DNA from: Pandoraea apista
Lineage (GTDB): Bacteria; Pseudomonadota; Gammaproteobacteria; Burkholderiales; Burkholderiaceae
Direction: 5' to 3'
Assembly: GCF_001465595.2 (NCBI RefSeq)
Contig: NZ_CP013481.2
Coordinates: 4,836,001-4,900,000, forward strand
DNA: 64,000 nucleotides
Of this stretch, positions 53,812-64,000 are shown piece by piece (the first letter of the stretch is position 1; each line of letters opens with the position of its first letter). The notes beneath the pieces were generated by a model that had not been told where the DNA came from, searched no databases, and worked only from the letters and a program-made list of their open reading frames with translations. The position numbers were made by a program, and so were the translations under genes.

Positions 53812-55588
53812 CGTGAGAACTCTCGTTGTCGTCGCGCGAACTTGAGGCGGCGGCCGTCGCGACATCGGCAAGCGCCGCCAGCTTCGACACCTTCGTTTCC
53901 TTCGGTGTCTTGATATCCTTCGGGTCCTTGGTTTCCTTGGCGTCCTTCGGCTTGTCTCGCATGCGGCTCTTGCGCAACGCGCCCGCGTCGTCGAGCACCG
54001 GATATGCCGTCGAGCAGAACAGCGAATTCAGCCGCTTCATGTCGCTGATGATGTCCAGATGCAGCGAACTCGTCTCGATACTCTGCACCGACTGCCCCGC
54101 CAGACGGTTCAGGTGCGTGTATGAGTAGGCGCGCTCCAGATCGCGGAAGCTCTCCTTCTCGGCCATCAGCCGCTGCGCGCTCTTCAGGTCCGTGTTCAGG
54201 AACACCGACAAGCCCAGTTGCAGGTTCGTGACGAGACGCGCATGCATGTCGCAAATCTCCTGCAACCCGGCCTCGGAGAACGACAGTTTGTGCGAGATCT
54301 TCTTCTCCTCGACCTCCGTCACCATGCGCTCGATGATGTCGCCCGCATGCTCCAGATTGATCGTGAGCGAAATGATGTCGGTCCAGCGGCGGCTGTCCTG
54401 CTCGCTCAGGTTCTCGCGCGACACACGCGTCAGGTACATCTTGACCGCCGTGTAGAGATGGTCGACGTCGTCATCCATACGACGTGTCTCGCGCGCCCGC
54501 GCCACATCGTTGCTGCGAATCACATCGAGCAACCCGTTAAGCATCTGCTCCACGATATCGCCCATGCGCAACGTTTCGCGCGTGGCGTTGGCCAGCGCGA
54601 CCGACGGCATCTCCAACGCACTCTCGTCCAGATGGCGAGGCCGGGTCACACCGTCCGCCTCCGGTTTTTCAGCGAGCAGGCGAACGCACAGACGCGCCAT
54701 CGGCTCGGTGAAAGCGAGGAACACCACGCAACGCACCAGGTTGTAAAGCACATGGAAATTCACCACGGCTTGCGCGGGGGCGTCCGAGAGCCAGCTCACG
54801 AGCATCGGCGCATAGTCGACGAACGGCAGCACGAGCAGGCAGCCGATCAGCTTGAAGATGAGGCTGCCGAAGACCACACGGCGCCCCGCCGCATTCTGTC
54901 CGGCCGAGGTCAGCATGGCGAGCATGCCACTGCCCAGATTCGCGCCGATCACAAGGCACAGCGCCACCTTGAGCGAAATCACGCCGGAGGACGCCAGCGT
55001 GGCCGTAAGCAGCACCGCCGCCAGACTCGAGTACGACACCATGGCGAAGAGCGCGCCAATCAGCGTGTCGAGCATCACGTCGCCGGTCAGCGAGCCGAAT
55101 AGCACCTTCACGCCCGCCGCTTCGGTCATCGGGGTGGTGGCGCCCACGATCAGTTGCAACGCCAGAATGATCAGCCCCAGTCCGATCGATACGCGGCCAA
55201 GCTGCCCGGCACGCGTCTGTTTGCGCGAGAGGAAGAAGATGACGCCAAAGAAGATCAGCAGCGGCGAGAGCCAGTGCAGGTCGAACGTCAGAATTCGCGC
55301 CATGAGCGCCGTACCGACGTCTGCACCGAGCATGATCGACAGCGCCGGCGCCAGGGCGATCAACCCCTGCGCGCCAAACGACGAGACGATGAGCGCCGTG
55401 GCATTGCTGCTCTGCACGAGGCCAGTGACGAGTACCCCCGCCGCAAACGCGAGGAAGCGATTCGAGATACTGTGCGACAGAATTCGCCGCAGGTCGGCAC
55501 CGTAGACGCGCAGGACCCCGGTACGCACGATGTGCGTACCCCAGATCAGCATTGCCACGCCGGAGAGAAGGTTGAGCAGTGTCAGCAT
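53771..55588 (-). CDS. Na+/phosphate cotransporter-family protein with PhoU-like domain
   Basis: 605 residues. Two Na/Pi-cotransporter repeats make up the membrane part: LLSGVAMLIWGTHIVRTGVLRVYG, GLVQSSNATALIVSSFGAQG and ISLKVALCLVIGANLGSGML (the QSS motif marks each repeat in the family). A soluble helical PhoU-like region follows (about 340-540: MGDIVEQMLNGLLDVI, NLEHAGDIIERMVTEVEEKK). The C-terminal tail is lysine/proline-repeat rich (KETKDPKDIKTPKETK). ATG 55588 sits at MLTLLNLL; an upstream in-frame start adds a non-conserved leader. In this phosphonate island it may import or balance the phosphate released by PhnA/PhnZ. Confidence 0.88.
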   Translation of the reverse strand: MLTLLNLLSGVAMLIWGTHIVRTGVLRVYGADLRRILSHSISNRFLAFAAGVLVTGLVQSSNATALIVSSFGAQGLIALAPALSIMLGADVGTALMARILTFDLHWLSPLLIFFGVIFFLSRKQTRAGQLGRVSIGLGLIILALQLIVGATTPMTEAAGVKVLFGSLTGDVMLDTLIGALFAMVSYSSLAAVLLTATLASSGVISLKVALCLVIGANLGSGMLAMLTSAGQNAAGRRVVFGSLIFKLIGCLLVLPFVDYAPMLVSWLSDAPAQAVVNFHVLYNLVRCVVFLAFTEPMARLCVRLLAEKPEADGVTRPRHLDESALEMPSVALANATRETLRMGDIVEQMLNGLLDVIRSNDVARARETRRMDDDVDHLYTAVKMYLTRVSRENLSEQDSRRWTDIISLTINLEHAGDIIERMVTEVEEKKISHKLSFSEAGLQEICDMHARLVTNLQLGLSVFLNTDLKSAQRLMAEKESFRDLERAYSYTHLNRLAGQSVQSIETSSLHLDIISDMKRLNSLFCSTAYPVLDDAGALRKSRMRDKPKDAKETKDPKDIKTPKETKVSKLAALADVATAAASSSRDDNESSHDGPEPAGHPHPVR

Positions 55589-55778
55589 GCCAGTGTTCCG
55601 TGATCTTATTGTCGACGGGACAGGCAGCGCTCCGCGCCGCCAACATGACGCGTCCACTGGTTTGCCAAACCGGCATCCCGCGTCAGTCCAACACTGGCGT
55701 CGGGATGCGTATGAAGTTCACGCGTCATGCGTATCCCCAATCGACACACCGTACACCAAAACGACCGGCGCAACAATC

Positions 55779-55796
55779 GTGTCATCAATTTGTCAC
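55779..55796 (+). promoter_or_regulatory. Pho box (PhoB site) candidate
   Basis: GTGTCATCAATTTGTCAC matches the E. coli Pho box consensus CTGTCATAAATCTGTCAC at 15 of 18 positions, with TGTCA at 55780 and again 11 bases later. It lies in the 360-base gap (55589-55948, no gene seen) upstream of the minus-strand Na/Pi gene, though in opposite orientation to it, 191 bases from its start. Confidence 0.6.
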
Positions 55797-55948
55797 AATT
55801 TTTGCGCCGATTCTGCCGAGCCTTGTTGCGTAAGGGGAACAGGGCGGTACGACTACCGTTACAGCACCGACTTTCGGTCCATCGCATCGCCCCCGCCGCC
55901 CCTTTCATACACTTAGATCGCGCTCGCTTTTCCGCGCGCGGCTCTGGC

Positions 55949-57403
55949 TCAGATTCCCCACGGCAGCGTAAAGGTTTTGGTGTTGGTGAAGCTCTTCATC
56001 GCTTCCTGCACCCCCTCCTTGTAACCGAGTCCGGAATCCTTGATGCCGCCAAACGGTGTCAGTTCGATGCGATACCCCGGCACTTCCCAGACATTGACCG
56101 TGCCGACCTGAAGTTCGTTGGTGAAGCGCGTGACGTAGTCGAGGCGGTTCGTGCATACGCCCGATGACAGCCCGAACGCCGTGCCGTTGGACATGGCGAT
56201 GGCTTCGTCGATGCTGCCGAACGTGAGGATCGGCGAGACCGGCCCGAAGGTTTCTTCACGCACGACGGTCATCTTCGGATCGACCCGATCGATGACGGTC
56301 GGCGAGTACAACGCGCCGTCGCGCTTGTTGCCCACGAGCAACCGTGCGCCCTGCGAGACTGCCTCGTTCACTCGCGATTCGAACAGGCGGGCTGCCGCTT
56401 CATCGATGACCGTGCCCATGTCGTTCGACCCGTCGGCCGGATCGCCGTACTTCCATGCCCGGGTCTTCTCCACAACCAGTTCGGTGAACTGTGCCGCAAC
56501 GTCGCGGTGCACGAGCATGCGCTTGACCGCCGTGCATCGCTGGCCCGAATTCTTGTATGAGCCCTGCACCGCGAGGTCAGTGGCACGATCGAGGTCGGCG
56601 TCTTCCATCACGATCAGGGGATCATTGCCTCCCAGTTCCAGCACGATACGGCGATAGCCCGCCTTCGACGCAATGTACTTGCCGATCGACACACCGCCCG
56701 TGAACGTGATCATGTCGATGTTCTCGTTCGTGATCATCTCGTCGGCGATCTCCACGGGATCGCCCGTAATGACCTGGAGCATCTCCGGCGGCAGCCCGGC
56801 TTCATAGAGCGTATCAGCCAGATAGAACGCCGAAAGCGGAACCTTCTCAGACGGCTTGAGCACCATCCGGTTATTGGTCGCAATCGACGGCGCCACCTTG
56901 TGCGCCACCTGATTCATCGGGTGATTGAATGGTGTGATGGCCGAGATCGCGCCCAGCAGCGGCTCGCGCTGCGTGACCACGCGGCGCTTCTTGCCATGCG
57001 GTGTGAGGTCGCAAGAGAAGGCCTGCCCGTCGTCCTTGAGCGCTTCGCCTGCGGCGAAGCCGAGAACATCGGCCACGCGGCCGATTTCGTAGACGGCGTC
57101 TTTCTTGCACAGCCCCGATTCCATCGTGATGATCGCGGCGGCCTCGGCAGTGCGCTCGCGTAGCAACGCGGCGGCCTTGTCGAGAATGTTGGCGCGTTCG
57201 AAACGGGTGAGCGTCGAGCGGTACTGTTTCGCAATCGAGAACGCGCGGCGCACGTCGTCGAGCGACGCCTTCGGCACGGTGCCGACCAGATCGCCCGAAT
57301 ACGGGTTGAAGACTTCGATGATTCGTTCGCGGGTCACTTTTTCGCCACCGATGCGAAGCGCTTCGGCGCGAAACTCGGGGTGCAGCTTGTGCGGCGCGTT
57401 CAT
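55949..57403 (-). CDS. phnY: phosphonoacetaldehyde dehydrogenase
   Basis: 484 residues, NAD+-dependent aldehyde dehydrogenase. Catalytic Cys in GQRCTAVKRMLVHRD, general-base Glu in IVLELGGNDPLIV, and an ending EGVQEAMKSFTNTKTFTLPWG. It groups by context with phosphonoacetaldehyde dehydrogenases (PhnY of Sinorhizobium), which turn phosphonoacetaldehyde into phosphonoacetate, the substrate of PhnA encoded 102 bases upstream. ATG 57403 has GGAG 7 bases before it. Lactaldehyde-type dehydrogenases look similar, so the assignment rests on the neighbours. Confidence 0.9.
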   Translation of the reverse strand: MNAPHKLHPEFRAEALRIGGEKVTRERIIEVFNPYSGDLVGTVPKASLDDVRRAFSIAKQYRSTLTRFERANILDKAAALLRERTAEAAAIITMESGLCKKDAVYEIGRVADVLGFAAGEALKDDGQAFSCDLTPHGKKRRVVTQREPLLGAISAITPFNHPMNQVAHKVAPSIATNNRMVLKPSEKVPLSAFYLADTLYEAGLPPEMLQVITGDPVEIADEMITNENIDMITFTGGVSIGKYIASKAGYRRIVLELGGNDPLIVMEDADLDRATDLAVQGSYKNSGQRCTAVKRMLVHRDVAAQFTELVVEKTRAWKYGDPADGSNDMGTVIDEAAARLFESRVNEAVSQGARLLVGNKRDGALYSPTVIDRVDPKMTVVREETFGPVSPILTFGSIDEAIAMSNGTAFGLSSGVCTNRLDYVTRFTNELQVGTVNVWEVPGYRIELTPFGGIKDSGLGYKEGVQEAMKSFTNTKTFTLPWGI

Positions 57404-57505
57404 GGGGTTCTCCACAGCATATCCAACCGGACAGGGGCCCGGCGACGCAAACGTTCTGCGGTTTGCGCGCCGTTGGTTCTCATTGCAAATCTTGGCGGTA
57501 CGGCA

Positions 57506-58789
<1,284 letters not shown>

Positions 58790-58876
58790 CTACCGCTGGC
58801 ATCGACCTCGATGCGACGCCCGCGCGGCAGCCGGGTATTCAACAAGACAACGTTTTCACTGACCTTCGGCCCGCGC

Positions 58877-59593
58877 TCAGCCGGCCTTCGCCTGCGCCGA
58901 AGCCCCCGGTGCACGCGCAAGCGCTTCACGAATACGTGCCCGGCCGCGCGCCAGATGCTCGCGCGTGACCTGCGCGGCCCGCTCGGGGTCTCGCGAGGCA
59001 ATCGCGCTCACAATGTCGCGGTGCTCGCGCTCCGACTTCGGCGGCGCGGTGGTATCGCCCGTCAACGCTTCGTGACGGAACAGGCTCAACTCCTTGACCA
59101 GCCGCCGGTAGGTCTCGAGCAACTTGCGATTGCCAACCATCTCGACAAGCGAATCGTGGAACGACACGTTCAACTGGTAGTACGCCTCGCTGTCGCCAGA
59201 CTCCACCGCGCGATGCATCGCTTCCACGGATTCGCGTAACCGGGTGAGTTGCTCCGACGTAATCGTCTCGGCCAGCGTGCGGCCTACGTATTCGTCGAGC
59301 ACGCCACGCAACGCGTAAATCTCTTCGGCCTCTTCCAGCGAGATGACCCGCACGAATACGCCGCGGTTCTTTTCGGTGCGTAACAGCCCCGCCTCTTCCA
59401 GTGCACGAAACGCCTCGCGCACCGGACCGCGCGACACGCCCAGACGGCCAGCCACCTCGATCTCGTTGAGCTTGGTGCCGGGCGTGAGCGTGCCTGCCAT
59501 GATCTGGCGCTCGATCTCGTGCTGAACGAGTGTGGTGAGCGACTGGCTTTGCAACAACTCGATTGCCGTAGGCGACGTGGTCTTGGGCGTCAT
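58877..59593 (-). CDS. phnR: GntR-family (FCD) regulator of phosphonate utilisation (PhnR-like)
   Basis: 238 residues. HTH about 22-85 (HEIERQIMAGTLTPGTKLNE, LGVSRGPVREAFRALEEAGLL) and FCD domain with YALRGVLDEYVGRT and NVSFHDSLVEMVGN. It matches the Burkholderia-type regulators found in 2-aminoethylphosphonate clusters. It heads the minus-strand phnR-phnA-phnY-Na/Pi-phnZ set and is divergent from the ABC importer, so it probably controls both directions from the palindrome-rich 399-base spacer. GGAAG precedes ATG 59593. Confidence 0.88.
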   Translation of the reverse strand: MTPKTTSPTAIELLQSQSLTTLVQHEIERQIMAGTLTPGTKLNEIEVAGRLGVSRGPVREAFRALEEAGLLRTEKNRGVFVRVISLEEAEEIYALRGVLDEYVGRTLAETITSEQLTRLRESVEAMHRAVESGDSEAYYQLNVSFHDSLVEMVGNRKLLETYRRLVKELSLFRHEALTGDTTAPPKSEREHRDIVSAIASRDPERAAQVTREHLARGRARIREALARAPGASAQAKAG

Positions 59594-59992
59594 ACCGGTC
59601 TTCCTTATCTCTGAACACTGAAGCTATCGCGCAACGCCCTCCGCCGGAAGGCCAAACCGCGTCGGCGAGTGCGCTTGGCGATTTGTGGCGTTACGTGATT
59701 ATTTTTGTTGCTTGACATTCAAGCACAGCAGTTTGTAGATTGTCAACAAACGACCCCCAGCATGACAGACGAATTTTGCAACACTGACGGGGAAAGTCGG
59801 CGCAGGCAGCAGCAAAACCCTATCTGAATCAATGATTTCCATACTATTGGAGGTATTTGACGAGCAGATGACAAAGGCCAAGGGTTTCAAGAAAAAGACA
59901 TAATTTGCCAATAATATGCAACACATCGCCTCAAAGAAGGTGTTGCCGTACTCATTAACGCGACCTGGATTCGCGACCCACAGGAGCCATCC
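59594..59992. promoter_or_regulatory. 399-bp divergent control region of the phosphonate island
   Basis: No gene seen. Two dyads lie close together: TGCTTGA (59709-59715) with TCAAGCA (59719-59725), and GTTTGT (59731-59736) with ACAAAC (59746-59751). They are good candidates for the PhnR-like regulator, about 120-160 bases from its own start and 240-285 from the importer start. The stretch from about 59690 to 59930 is notably AT-rich. A weak Pho-box-like element on the minus strand (59857-59874, 10 of 18) is also there. Confidence 0.5.
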
Positions 59993-61033
59993 ATGAACCA
60001 ATCGTTGCGCCGCGCCATGCGTGCTGCCGCCGTTCTCGCCGCCGGACTTTTCTGCGCCGCCCAAGCGGGCCACGCGCTGGCCAAGACCACGCTGACCGTC
60101 TATACGGCGTGGGAAGTCGAAGTCATGCGCCCCTACGCGGAGGCATTCCAGAAAGCGAACCCCGACATTGAAATCAAGTACGTGCGCGACTCTACGGGCG
60201 TGGTGACCGCGAAGGTGCTCGCGGAAAAAGCTAACCCGCAGGCCGACGTGATTGCGGGGCTGGCGGCGTCGAGTCTCGAACTGATCAAGCAGGAAGGTCT
60301 GCTCACGCCGTATGCTCCCAAGGGATTCGATCAGCTCACGCGCGCCTATAGCGACAAAGCGAACCCGCCGTCGTGGGTCGGCCTGGACGTATGGGGCGCC
60401 ACGGTGTGCTTCAACACAGTGGAAGCCGCGAAACGCAATCTGCCGAAGCCCACGTCGTGGGAAGACCTGACCAAGCCGATTTACAAAGGCATGATCGTGA
60501 TGCCCAATCCGGCCACCTCCGGCACGGGCTTTCTCGACGTGACCGCGTGGCTCCAGATGTTCGGCAAGGAAGGCGGCTGGAAGTACATGGACTCGCTCGA
60601 CAAGAACATCGTCAAGTACACGCACTCGGGCTCGAAGCCGTGTCGCGACGCTGGCGCGGGCGAGTATCCCATTGGTATTTCGTTCGAATTCAACGCGCAT
60701 CGCACGAAGGCCGCTGGCGCGCCCATCGACCTTGTGTTTCCCAAGGAAGGGCTGGGCTACGACATCGAAGCCGCCGGTATCGTGAAGACCACCAAGAAGC
60801 TCGACGCCGCCAAGCGCTACATGGACTGGCTCGCCAGCAAGGAAGCCAATGAGATGTACGCGAAGGACTGGGCGATCGTGGCGTATCCGGGTGTGGCGAA
60901 GAAGTTCGACACGATTCCGGTCAACTATCCGGACATGCTCGTGAAGAACGACTTCACGGAGATCGCGAAGAGCCGCGAATCGGTGCTTGCCGAATGGCAG
61001 AAGCGCTACGGCGCCAAGTCGGAGAAGAAGTAA
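59993..61033 (+). CDS. 2-aminoethylphosphonate ABC transporter, periplasmic binding protein
   Basis: 346 residues. A Sec signal peptide (AAAVLAAGLFCAAQAGHALA) precedes an iron(III)-type class II binding fold: TLTVYTAWEVEVMRPYAEAF, VIAGLAASSLELIKQEGLL, PNPATSGTGFLDVTAWLQ. Binding proteins of 2-aminoethylphosphonate importers belong to this Fbp-like family (PhnS2/AepX). The neighbours (ATPase and fused permease downstream, phosphonate catabolic genes opposite) support phosphonate over iron. First gene of the plus-strand trio. Confidence 0.88.
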   Translation: MNQSLRRAMRAAAVLAAGLFCAAQAGHALAKTTLTVYTAWEVEVMRPYAEAFQKANPDIEIKYVRDSTGVVTAKVLAEKANPQADVIAGLAASSLELIKQEGLLTPYAPKGFDQLTRAYSDKANPPSWVGLDVWGATVCFNTVEAAKRNLPKPTSWEDLTKPIYKGMIVMPNPATSGTGFLDVTAWLQMFGKEGGWKYMDSLDKNIVKYTHSGSKPCRDAGAGEYPIGISFEFNAHRTKAAGAPIDLVFPKEGLGYDIEAAGIVKTTKKLDAAKRYMDWLASKEANEMYAKDWAIVAYPGVAKKFDTIPVNYPDMLVKNDFTEIAKSRESVLAEWQKRYGAKSEKK

Positions 61034-61080
61034 CCTCTCCCGGCCCACCGGACAACGCGAACCCCGCAGGAGGTCCCCGA

Positions 61081-62163
61081 ATGAGCGACGACACGTATCT
61101 GAGCCTCGCCGGCATCCACAAACGCTTCGACAGCACTGTGGTGCTGCACGACATTCATCTCAACGTGCGACGCGGCGAAATGCTGTGTTTTCTCGGTCCT
61201 TCGGGCTGCGGCAAAACAACGCTGCTGCGCGTCATCGCCGGACTGGAGGCGCAAACGCAGGGCACGTTGTCGCAGAACGGCCGCGACATTTCGACGTTGC
61301 CGCCCATGCAGCGCGACTACGGCATTGTCTTTCAGTCGTACGCGCTGTTTCCCAACCTGAGCGTGGCGCAGAACGTGGCCTACGGCCTGACGAACCGGCG
61401 CGTGCCGCGTGCCGAGCGCGACGCGCGCGTGGCCGAGTTGCTGGCGATGGTCGGCCTGCCCGACGCCGGCGCCAAGTTTCCCGGTCAGCTCTCCGGCGGC
61501 CAGCAACAGCGCATTGCCATTGCGCGGGCGCTGGCCACATCGCCCGGCCTGTTGTTGCTGGACGAACCGCTCTCCGCGCTCGACGCGCGCGTGCGGGTAC
61601 GCCTGCGCAGCGAGATTCGCGCGTTGCAACAGCGCCTGGGCATTACCACGATTCTCGTCACGCACGATCAGGAGGAAGCGCTGTCGATGGCCGATCGCAT
61701 CGTGGTCATGAACCACGGTGTCATCGAGCAGGTCGGCACGCCCGGGGAGATCTATCAACATCCGGCCACGCCTTTCGTAGCCGATTTCGTCGGCAAGACC
61801 AACATCCTTCCCGCGCGGCTCGGCGATGCCGGACGCGTGCGCGTGGGAGAGTACGAGTTGACGTGCGGCACGCTCAACGGCTGCCGTACCGGCGAGGAAA
61901 TCCGCGTCTTTTTCCGGCCGGAAGACATTCGCGTGCGCGATCTCGACGATCTCGACGACGACGCGAACGTGTTCGACGGCGCGGTCGAGAAGATCGAGTT
62001 TCTCGGTGCGTTCTCGCGCGTGACATTGCGCATGCACGCGTGCGAACACCCGCTCTATGCCGACCTGTCGCCCGCAGACATGCAGGCCCTCCAACCGGCC
62101 ACCGGCAGCGCCCTGCGCTTTGCCGTGCCGAGCGCTGCGGTACGCGTCTTCCGTCAGGGGTGA
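61081..62163 (+). CDS. 2-aminoethylphosphonate ABC transporter, ATP-binding protein
   Basis: 360 residues. Walker A GPSGCGKTT, Q-loop VFQSYALFPN, signature LSGGQQQRIAIARAL, Walker B LLLLDEPLSALD, and H-loop TILVTHDQEEAL, followed by a C-terminal TOBE/OB regulatory region (EEIRVFFRPEDIRV). AGGAGG lies 7 bases before ATG 61081. It powers the importer with the binding protein and the fused permease, and belongs to the PhnT-like/FbpC subgroup. The stop is 8 bases before the permease gene. Confidence 0.9.
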   Translation: MSDDTYLSLAGIHKRFDSTVVLHDIHLNVRRGEMLCFLGPSGCGKTTLLRVIAGLEAQTQGTLSQNGRDISTLPPMQRDYGIVFQSYALFPNLSVAQNVAYGLTNRRVPRAERDARVAELLAMVGLPDAGAKFPGQLSGGQQQRIAIARALATSPGLLLLDEPLSALDARVRVRLRSEIRALQQRLGITTILVTHDQEEALSMADRIVVMNHGVIEQVGTPGEIYQHPATPFVADFVGKTNILPARLGDAGRVRVGEYELTCGTLNGCRTGEEIRVFFRPEDIRVRDLDDLDDDANVFDGAVEKIEFLGAFSRVTLRMHACEHPLYADLSPADMQALQPATGSALRFAVPSAAVRVFRQG

Positions 62164-62170
62164 TGCCACG

Positions 62171-63952
62171 ATGAGTTCCCTACCTTCCACGCTGACCAGC
62201 ACGCCGCATGCTCACGCGGCGCCGACAGTACCGGCAACGCCTGCGGCGGCAGGCCGCCCGGTGCGCCTCGCGTCGCACTGGACGGATCGCCTCGCCCAGG
62301 GGCTGCTGTTTGTCGCTGCGGCCGCCGGCGTGCTCTTTCTGCTCGCGCCGATGGCCGCGATTCTCATCAAGAGCGTGCAGGATAACGACGGGCACTTCGT
62401 CGGCCTGCAACACTTCCGCGAGTATTTCCATTCGCCCGCCCTGTTCGGATCGATCTGGAACAGCGTGTGGATCTCGATGGTGACGACGTGCATGACCGTG
62501 CCGCTCGCCTTCATCTTCGCGTACGCCCTCACGCGTAGCTGCATTCGCGGCAAGACGCTGTTGCGCAACATCGCGCTCATCCCGATTCTCGGACCCACGC
62601 TGTTGCCCGCCATCTCGTTCATCTTCTGGTTCGGCAATCAGGGACTGTTGCGGCCGTTCATGGGCGACGTGGACATCTACGGGCCGCTGGGCATTGTGAT
62701 GTCGCTGGTGAACGCCACGTTCCCGCACGCATTGATGATCCTGATCACCGCGCTCTCGCTCACCGACGCCCGGCTCTACGAAGCCGCCGACGCCCTCGGT
62801 ACGCCCATGCTGCGACGCTTCTTCACCATCACGCTGCCTGGCGCGAAGTATGGCGTGATTAGTGCCGCCATGATCGTCTTCACCTATGCGATTTCCGATT
62901 TCGGGATTCCGAAAGTCATCGGCGGCGATTTCAACGTGCTGGCCACCGACATCTATAAGCTCGTGATCGGTCAGCAGGACTTCTCGAAGGGCGCCGTCGT
63001 GGGCCTCGTGCTGCTCGTGCCCGTCGGTATCACCTATCTCGTGGATTCGGTTGTGCAACGCAAGCAACAGGCGCTGCTCTCGGCGCGCGCGGTGCCGTAT
63101 GTACCGAAACCCTCTCGCGGATTCGACTGGCTCATGGCCACGCTGTGCTGGGGCATGGCCGCCATCATGCTCGCGATTCTGGGCATGGCGGTGTACGCCT
63201 CGTTCGTGAAGTTCTGGCCGTACAACTTCAGTCTGTCGCTCGGACATTACCGCTTCGGCCTTATCGAGAGCGGTGCATTCGACTCGTACGTGAACAGTCT
63301 GCAAATGGCGTTCTGGTGTGCGGTGTGGGGCACGGCGGCGATCTTCGTCATTGCCTATCTGCTCGAGAAGACACGCGGCATGACGTGGCTGCGCGGTTTC
63401 ATCCGCATGATGGCCGTACTGCCGATGGGGGTGCCCGGTCTCGTGCTCGGGCTGGGCTACATCTTCTTCTTCGTTCCCGAGGCCAATCCGCTGCATGGCC
63501 TGTACGGCACGCTTGCCATTCTGGTGATCGTCAACGTGGTGCATTACTACTCGTCGAGTCATCTCACGGCGGTGACGGCGCTCAAGCAGATCGACCCGGA
63601 ATTCGAGTATGTGTCGGCGTCGCTGAAGGTGCCGTTCTATCGCACGTTCTGGCGAGTGTCTGCGCCTATCTGCCTGCCTTCGATCATCGACATCAGCCGG
63701 TACCTGTTCGTCAACGCCATGACGACGGTATCTGCCGTGGTGTTTCTTTACTCGGCCGACACCTCGCTTGCGTCGGTCGCCATCGTGAACATGGACGAGA
63801 CCGGCTCGATCGGCCCCGCCGCCGCCATGGCCACACTCGTCGTACTCACGTCGATGGGGGTGTGCCTGCTCTATCACGCAATTCAGATCGTAGTGGAGCG
63901 CTATACGCAGGCGTGGCGTCGGCCGTCGGGAATGGTCCGCAAGACGCATTGA
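62171..63952 (+). CDS. 2-aminoethylphosphonate ABC transporter, fused double permease
   Basis: 593 residues with two binding-protein-dependent permease halves of about six helices each. The first (about 45-300) carries the coupling loop EAADALGTPMLRRFFTITLPG. The second (about 330-580) has the corresponding ASLKVPFYRTFWRVSAPI. The fusion is the PhnU2 type found with this importer; most related systems use two separate permease chains. An Ala/Pro/Thr-rich N-terminal tail of about 30 residues comes before helix 1. It starts 8 bases after the ATPase stop. Confidence 0.9.
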   Translation: MSSLPSTLTSTPHAHAAPTVPATPAAAGRPVRLASHWTDRLAQGLLFVAAAAGVLFLLAPMAAILIKSVQDNDGHFVGLQHFREYFHSPALFGSIWNSVWISMVTTCMTVPLAFIFAYALTRSCIRGKTLLRNIALIPILGPTLLPAISFIFWFGNQGLLRPFMGDVDIYGPLGIVMSLVNATFPHALMILITALSLTDARLYEAADALGTPMLRRFFTITLPGAKYGVISAAMIVFTYAISDFGIPKVIGGDFNVLATDIYKLVIGQQDFSKGAVVGLVLLVPVGITYLVDSVVQRKQQALLSARAVPYVPKPSRGFDWLMATLCWGMAAIMLAILGMAVYASFVKFWPYNFSLSLGHYRFGLIESGAFDSYVNSLQMAFWCAVWGTAAIFVIAYLLEKTRGMTWLRGFIRMMAVLPMGVPGLVLGLGYIFFFVPEANPLHGLYGTLAILVIVNVVHYYSSSHLTAVTALKQIDPEFEYVSASLKVPFYRTFWRVSAPICLPSIIDISRYLFVNAMTTVSAVVFLYSADTSLASVAIVNMDETGSIGPAAAMATLVVLTSMGVCLLYHAIQIVVERYTQAWRRPSGMVRKTH

Positions 63953-64000
63953 TATTGCAGAGGGCTCAGCAATCGCAAACGCATGCATTCCTGAATGACG

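Overview
The window looks like a high-GC betaproteobacterial chromosome segment, most likely Burkholderiales and plausibly Pandoraea or a relative. This is an inference from GC-rich codon use, the Burkholderia-type porin, the many LysR/GntR-controlled aromatic-acid modules and the phosphonate cluster type; no rRNA marker is present. I found no tRNA, rRNA, insertion sequence, prophage or CRISPR array. It is a metabolic-versatility region interrupted by a few housekeeping repair genes (ruvA, uvrA, ssb).

Left part (1-9.3 kb): the end of a short-chain dehydrogenase and a double-ATPase peptide-type ABC protein; a minus-strand pair of 2-hydroxyacid dehydrogenase and FCD-type GntR regulator; an MHS-family dicarboxylate (KgtP-like) permease; a MerR regulator with a duplicated C-terminal TipAS-like module; and ruvA between two LysR genes, without ruvC or ruvB.

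Aromatic catabolism (8.3-15 kb and 23.4-29 kb): LysR, gentisate 1,2-dioxygenase, fumarylpyruvate hydrolase, maleylpyruvate isomerase, 3-hydroxybenzoate 6-hydroxylase and an AAHS transporter form a complete 3-hydroxybenzoate to pyruvate plus fumarate pathway. A second, minus-strand module (LysR, type I extradiol dioxygenase, class II aldolase-like decarboxylase, AAHS transporter, porin) resembles the CmtC/CmtD steps of p-cumate or 2,3-dihydroxybenzoate degradation. A 2-hydroxymuconic-semialdehyde-type dehydrogenase at 38.9-40.4 kb, with its own divergent GntR regulator, could supply the next step.

Middle (15-33.7 kb): a second 2-hydroxyacid dehydrogenase, two small uncharacterised genes, a two-component NHEJ system (ku-ligD, overlapping), an AraC/aldo-keto reductase divergent pair, a LysR/glutathione transferase divergent pair, ilvE and a YitT-family membrane protein.

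Lysine catabolism (33.7-38.8 kb): LysR, 2-oxoadipate dioxygenase/decarboxylase (HglS/DUF1338), antiquitin-type aminoadipate semialdehyde dehydrogenase (AmaB) and a 2-aminoadipate-type aminotransferase together form the 2-aminoadipate branch leading to D-2-hydroxyglutarate.

Right part (41-64 kb): an M20D amidohydrolase, an HD phosphohydrolase, ssb, an MFS exporter, uvrA, an AI-2E-family protein, a translationally coupled YheO/DauR-like regulator, serine/threonine-type dehydratase and RidA operon, and a membrane protein preceded by conspicuous repeats. The last 11 kb is a 2-aminoethylphosphonate/phosphonoacetate utilisation island: a minus-strand set (PhnR-like GntR, PhnA, PhnY, Na/Pi cotransporter, PhnZ-like HD oxygenase) diverging from a plus-strand ABC importer (binding protein, ATPase, fused double permease). 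The final 48 bases after the permease hold no gene I can call; the next gene probably starts at or past the edge.
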